Below, piece after piece: positions 6,426 to 7,267 of a DNA stretch of 7,267 nt. The translations under genes were made by a program, and so were the position numbers. The notes under the pieces were generated by a model. That model saw nothing but the letters and a program-made list of their open reading frames with translations, had not been told where the DNA came from and did not search any database. Position 1 is the first letter of the stretch; each line of letters begins with the position of its first letter. Source of the stretch: Peptostreptococcaceae bacterium (lineage in GTDB: Bacteria > Bacillota > Clostridia > Peptostreptococcales > Peptostreptococcaceae); contig JAFOOW010000135.1 of assembly GCA_017425305.1 (NCBI GenBank), positions 1 to 7,267 on the forward strand, read 5' to 3'.

Positions 6426-6459
6426 TGATTAGTAAAAGATATAAAGGGTATATATTTAA

Positions 6460-6465
6460 TATAAT
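6460..6465 (+). promoter_or_regulatory. Possible -10 box of the tpx promoter
   Basis: A perfect TATAAT lies 13 bases before the GAGGAGG ribosome binding site (6479-6485) of the thiol peroxidase gene. The -35 region at 16-18 bases is poor. No terminator is seen between the upstream gene and tpx, so tpx may be read both from here and from the upstream operon. Confidence 0.35.
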
Positions 6466-6492
6466 CAAGTTACATAACGAGGAGGAAATATT

Positions 6493-6978
6493 ATGAAAGT
6501 TACATTCCAAGGCGGACCTTTAACATTAGAAGGAACTCAAGTAAAAGTAGGAGATAATGCACCTGACTTTACAGTTGTAGGAAATGACTTAAATCCTATA
6601 AAATTTAGTGAGACTAAAGGTAAAAGAATATTATTAGGTGTACCATCATTAGATACACCAGTATGTGATATGGAAGTTAGAAAGTTTAATGAAGAAGCAT
6701 CTAAGTTAAACGATGTAACAGTTTGTACTATATCAATGGATTTACCATTTGCACAAGCTAGATGGTGTGGAAATGCAGGTATTAAAAATGTAATAACTGC
6801 ATCAGACTATAAAGATAGAGAATTCTCTAAAAACTATGGACTATATATAAAAGAATTAGGTTTAGTATCAAGAGCTGTTATAGTTGTTGATGAAAATAAT
6901 AAAGTTGTATACACAGAATACTTATCTGAAATAACTAATGAACCTAATTATGAAGCTGCATTAAAATATGTAAAATAA
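6493..6978 (+). CDS. tpx: Thiol peroxidase (Tpx, atypical 2-Cys peroxiredoxin)
   Basis: The 161-aa product is a full-length Tpx. It opens with the typical VTFQGGPLTLEG segment and a GDNAPDF motif (20-26). The active-site block PSLDTPVCDMEVRKFN (51-66) holds the peroxidatic Cys58, with Thr55 and Arg63 in the usual supporting places. The Tpx-specific SMDLPFAQARWC segment (81-92) holds the resolving Cys92. Tpx reduces hydrogen peroxide and especially alkyl hydroperoxides in the cytoplasm, forming a Cys58-Cys92 disulfide that thioredoxin reduces. A third Cys (Cys78) is present and not required by the mechanism. GAGGAGG (6479-6485) sits 7 bases before the ATG, and a long hairpin terminator follows the stop. 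Peroxide defence fits an anaerobe exposed to oxygen. I see no convincing PerR box upstream. Confidence 0.97.
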   Translation: MKVTFQGGPLTLEGTQVKVGDNAPDFTVVGNDLNPIKFSETKGKRILLGVPSLDTPVCDMEVRKFNEEASKLNDVTVCTISMDLPFAQARWCGNAGIKNVITASDYKDREFSKNYGLYIKELGLVSRAVIVVDENNKVVYTEYLSEITNEPNYEAALKYVK

Positions 6979-6992
6979 TAAATTATAAAAAT

Positions 6993-7040
6993 AATAGCCT
7001 AAGAAATACTTAAACCATAAGTGTTCTTAGGTTATTTTTT
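6993..7040 (+). terminator. Intrinsic terminator of tpx
   Basis: A long stem pairs 6993-7012 with 7018-7036 around an AACCA loop (7013-7017). It has one bulged A (7006) and two G-U pairs, and includes CCTAAGAA paired with TTCTTAGG. Its 3' end runs into six T residues (7035-7040). It starts 14 bases after the tpx stop codon and should efficiently insulate the next gene. Confidence 0.9.
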
Positions 7041-7125
7041 ATATTAATAGATTTATTTACAAATAAGTTTAACTATAAAGAAGGAAAAAGAGTATATTTT
7101 ATCAAATTATATTAAGTAAGTTATA

Positions 7126-7131
7126 TATAAT
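7126..7131 (+). promoter_or_regulatory. Possible -10 box upstream of the final gene
   Basis: A perfect TATAAT lies 26 bases before the likely TTG start, after the tpx terminator. A promoter is needed somewhere in 7041-7140, but the -35 region is poor, and otherwise I see no structure in this AT-rich gap. Confidence 0.3.
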
Positions 7132-7157
7132 TGATAACATTTAAGGGGGGCGTACAC

Positions 7158-7267
7158 TTGCTTGAAAGATTCAATATAAATGGGGCAATAATTGAATTTC
7201 CAGAAGATAAAGTAAGATACAATGCTATAAGAAAGGAATTTGCAAGTAAAGCAAATATACTTAGAGA
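7158..7267 (+). CDS. N-terminus of an unrecognised protein, TTG start (3' truncated by window edge)
   Basis: From TTG at 7158 the frame is open for 36 codons to the window end, beginning MLERFNINGAIIEFPEDK (TTG read as Met) and continuing with a basic, helix-like stretch (VRYNAIRKEFASKANILR). The start is chosen because a G-rich Shine-Dalgarno-like run (AAGGGGGG, 7143-7150) ends 7 bases upstream. An in-frame stop at 7128-7130 limits any longer form, and there is no in-frame ATG in the visible part. The only other in-frame TTG (7131) has no ribosome binding site. No signal peptide or membrane segment is visible. I do not recognise the family from this fragment. It is separated from tpx by a strong terminator and so is probably its own unit. 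Confidence 0.65.
   Translation, partial: MLERFNINGAIIEFPEDKVRYNAIRKEFASKANILR

Noticed and set aside
6451..6465. PerR-box-like AT-rich dyad upstream of tpx
   Set aside because: TATATTTAATATAAT differs from the TTATAATNATTATAA consensus at too many positions, and such AT-only dyads are common in this sequence.
7041..7157. Small gene or RNA element between tpx and the last gene
   Set aside because: No open frame with a ribosome binding site and no stable hairpin is visible; only a possible -10 box and the G-rich ribosome binding site of the next gene.

Overview
The window is very AT-rich. Its codon use favours ATA, AGA and TTA, its Shine-Dalgarno sites are strong AGGAGG-type, and its intrinsic terminators carry U-tracts. 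Together with the protein families present, this points to a low-GC Firmicute of the Clostridia. A member of the Peptostreptococcaceae (Clostridioides, Paraclostridium or Romboutsia type) is my best guess from general resemblance; no search was possible.

Left part (1-4907). The end of an unrecognised gene on the + strand meets a MarR-family regulator gene on the - strand, and both stop at one bidirectional terminator. The regulator is divergent from a two-gene operon encoding the halves of a heterodimeric ABC exporter (746 and 621 aa, translationally coupled by an 11-base overlap). The 154-base divergent region holds a near-consensus sigma-A promoter for the exporter, with a perfect 8-4-8 inverted repeat covering the end of the -10 box and the expected start point, plus a candidate promoter for the regulator. 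The simplest reading is a ligand-responsive efflux module repressed by its own MarR protein. The exporter is asymmetric. The first subunit has Asp instead of the catalytic Glu and Gln instead of the switch His, and carries an extra extracytoplasmic domain of about 185 residues. The second subunit keeps Glu and His but has a divergent signature motif.

Middle part (4908-5308). A monocistronic cold-shock protein gene has its own candidate extended -10 promoter, a small hairpin almost at the predicted 5' end of its mRNA, and a clear terminator.

Right part (5340-7040). A VTT/DedA-type membrane protein gene and a UPF0178 (YaiI/YqxD) gene lie 34 bases apart and probably form an operon. They are followed by a thiol peroxidase gene (tpx) with its own strong ribosome binding site and a long hairpin terminator. 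The window ends in the first 36 codons of an unrecognised gene that appears to start at TTG.

I see no mobile element, CRISPR array, tRNA, rRNA or convincing riboswitch, and no stretch over 300 bases lacks a gene. Most of the window looks like ordinary chromosome. The parts most worth a second look are the MarR/exporter control region and the structure of the exporter.
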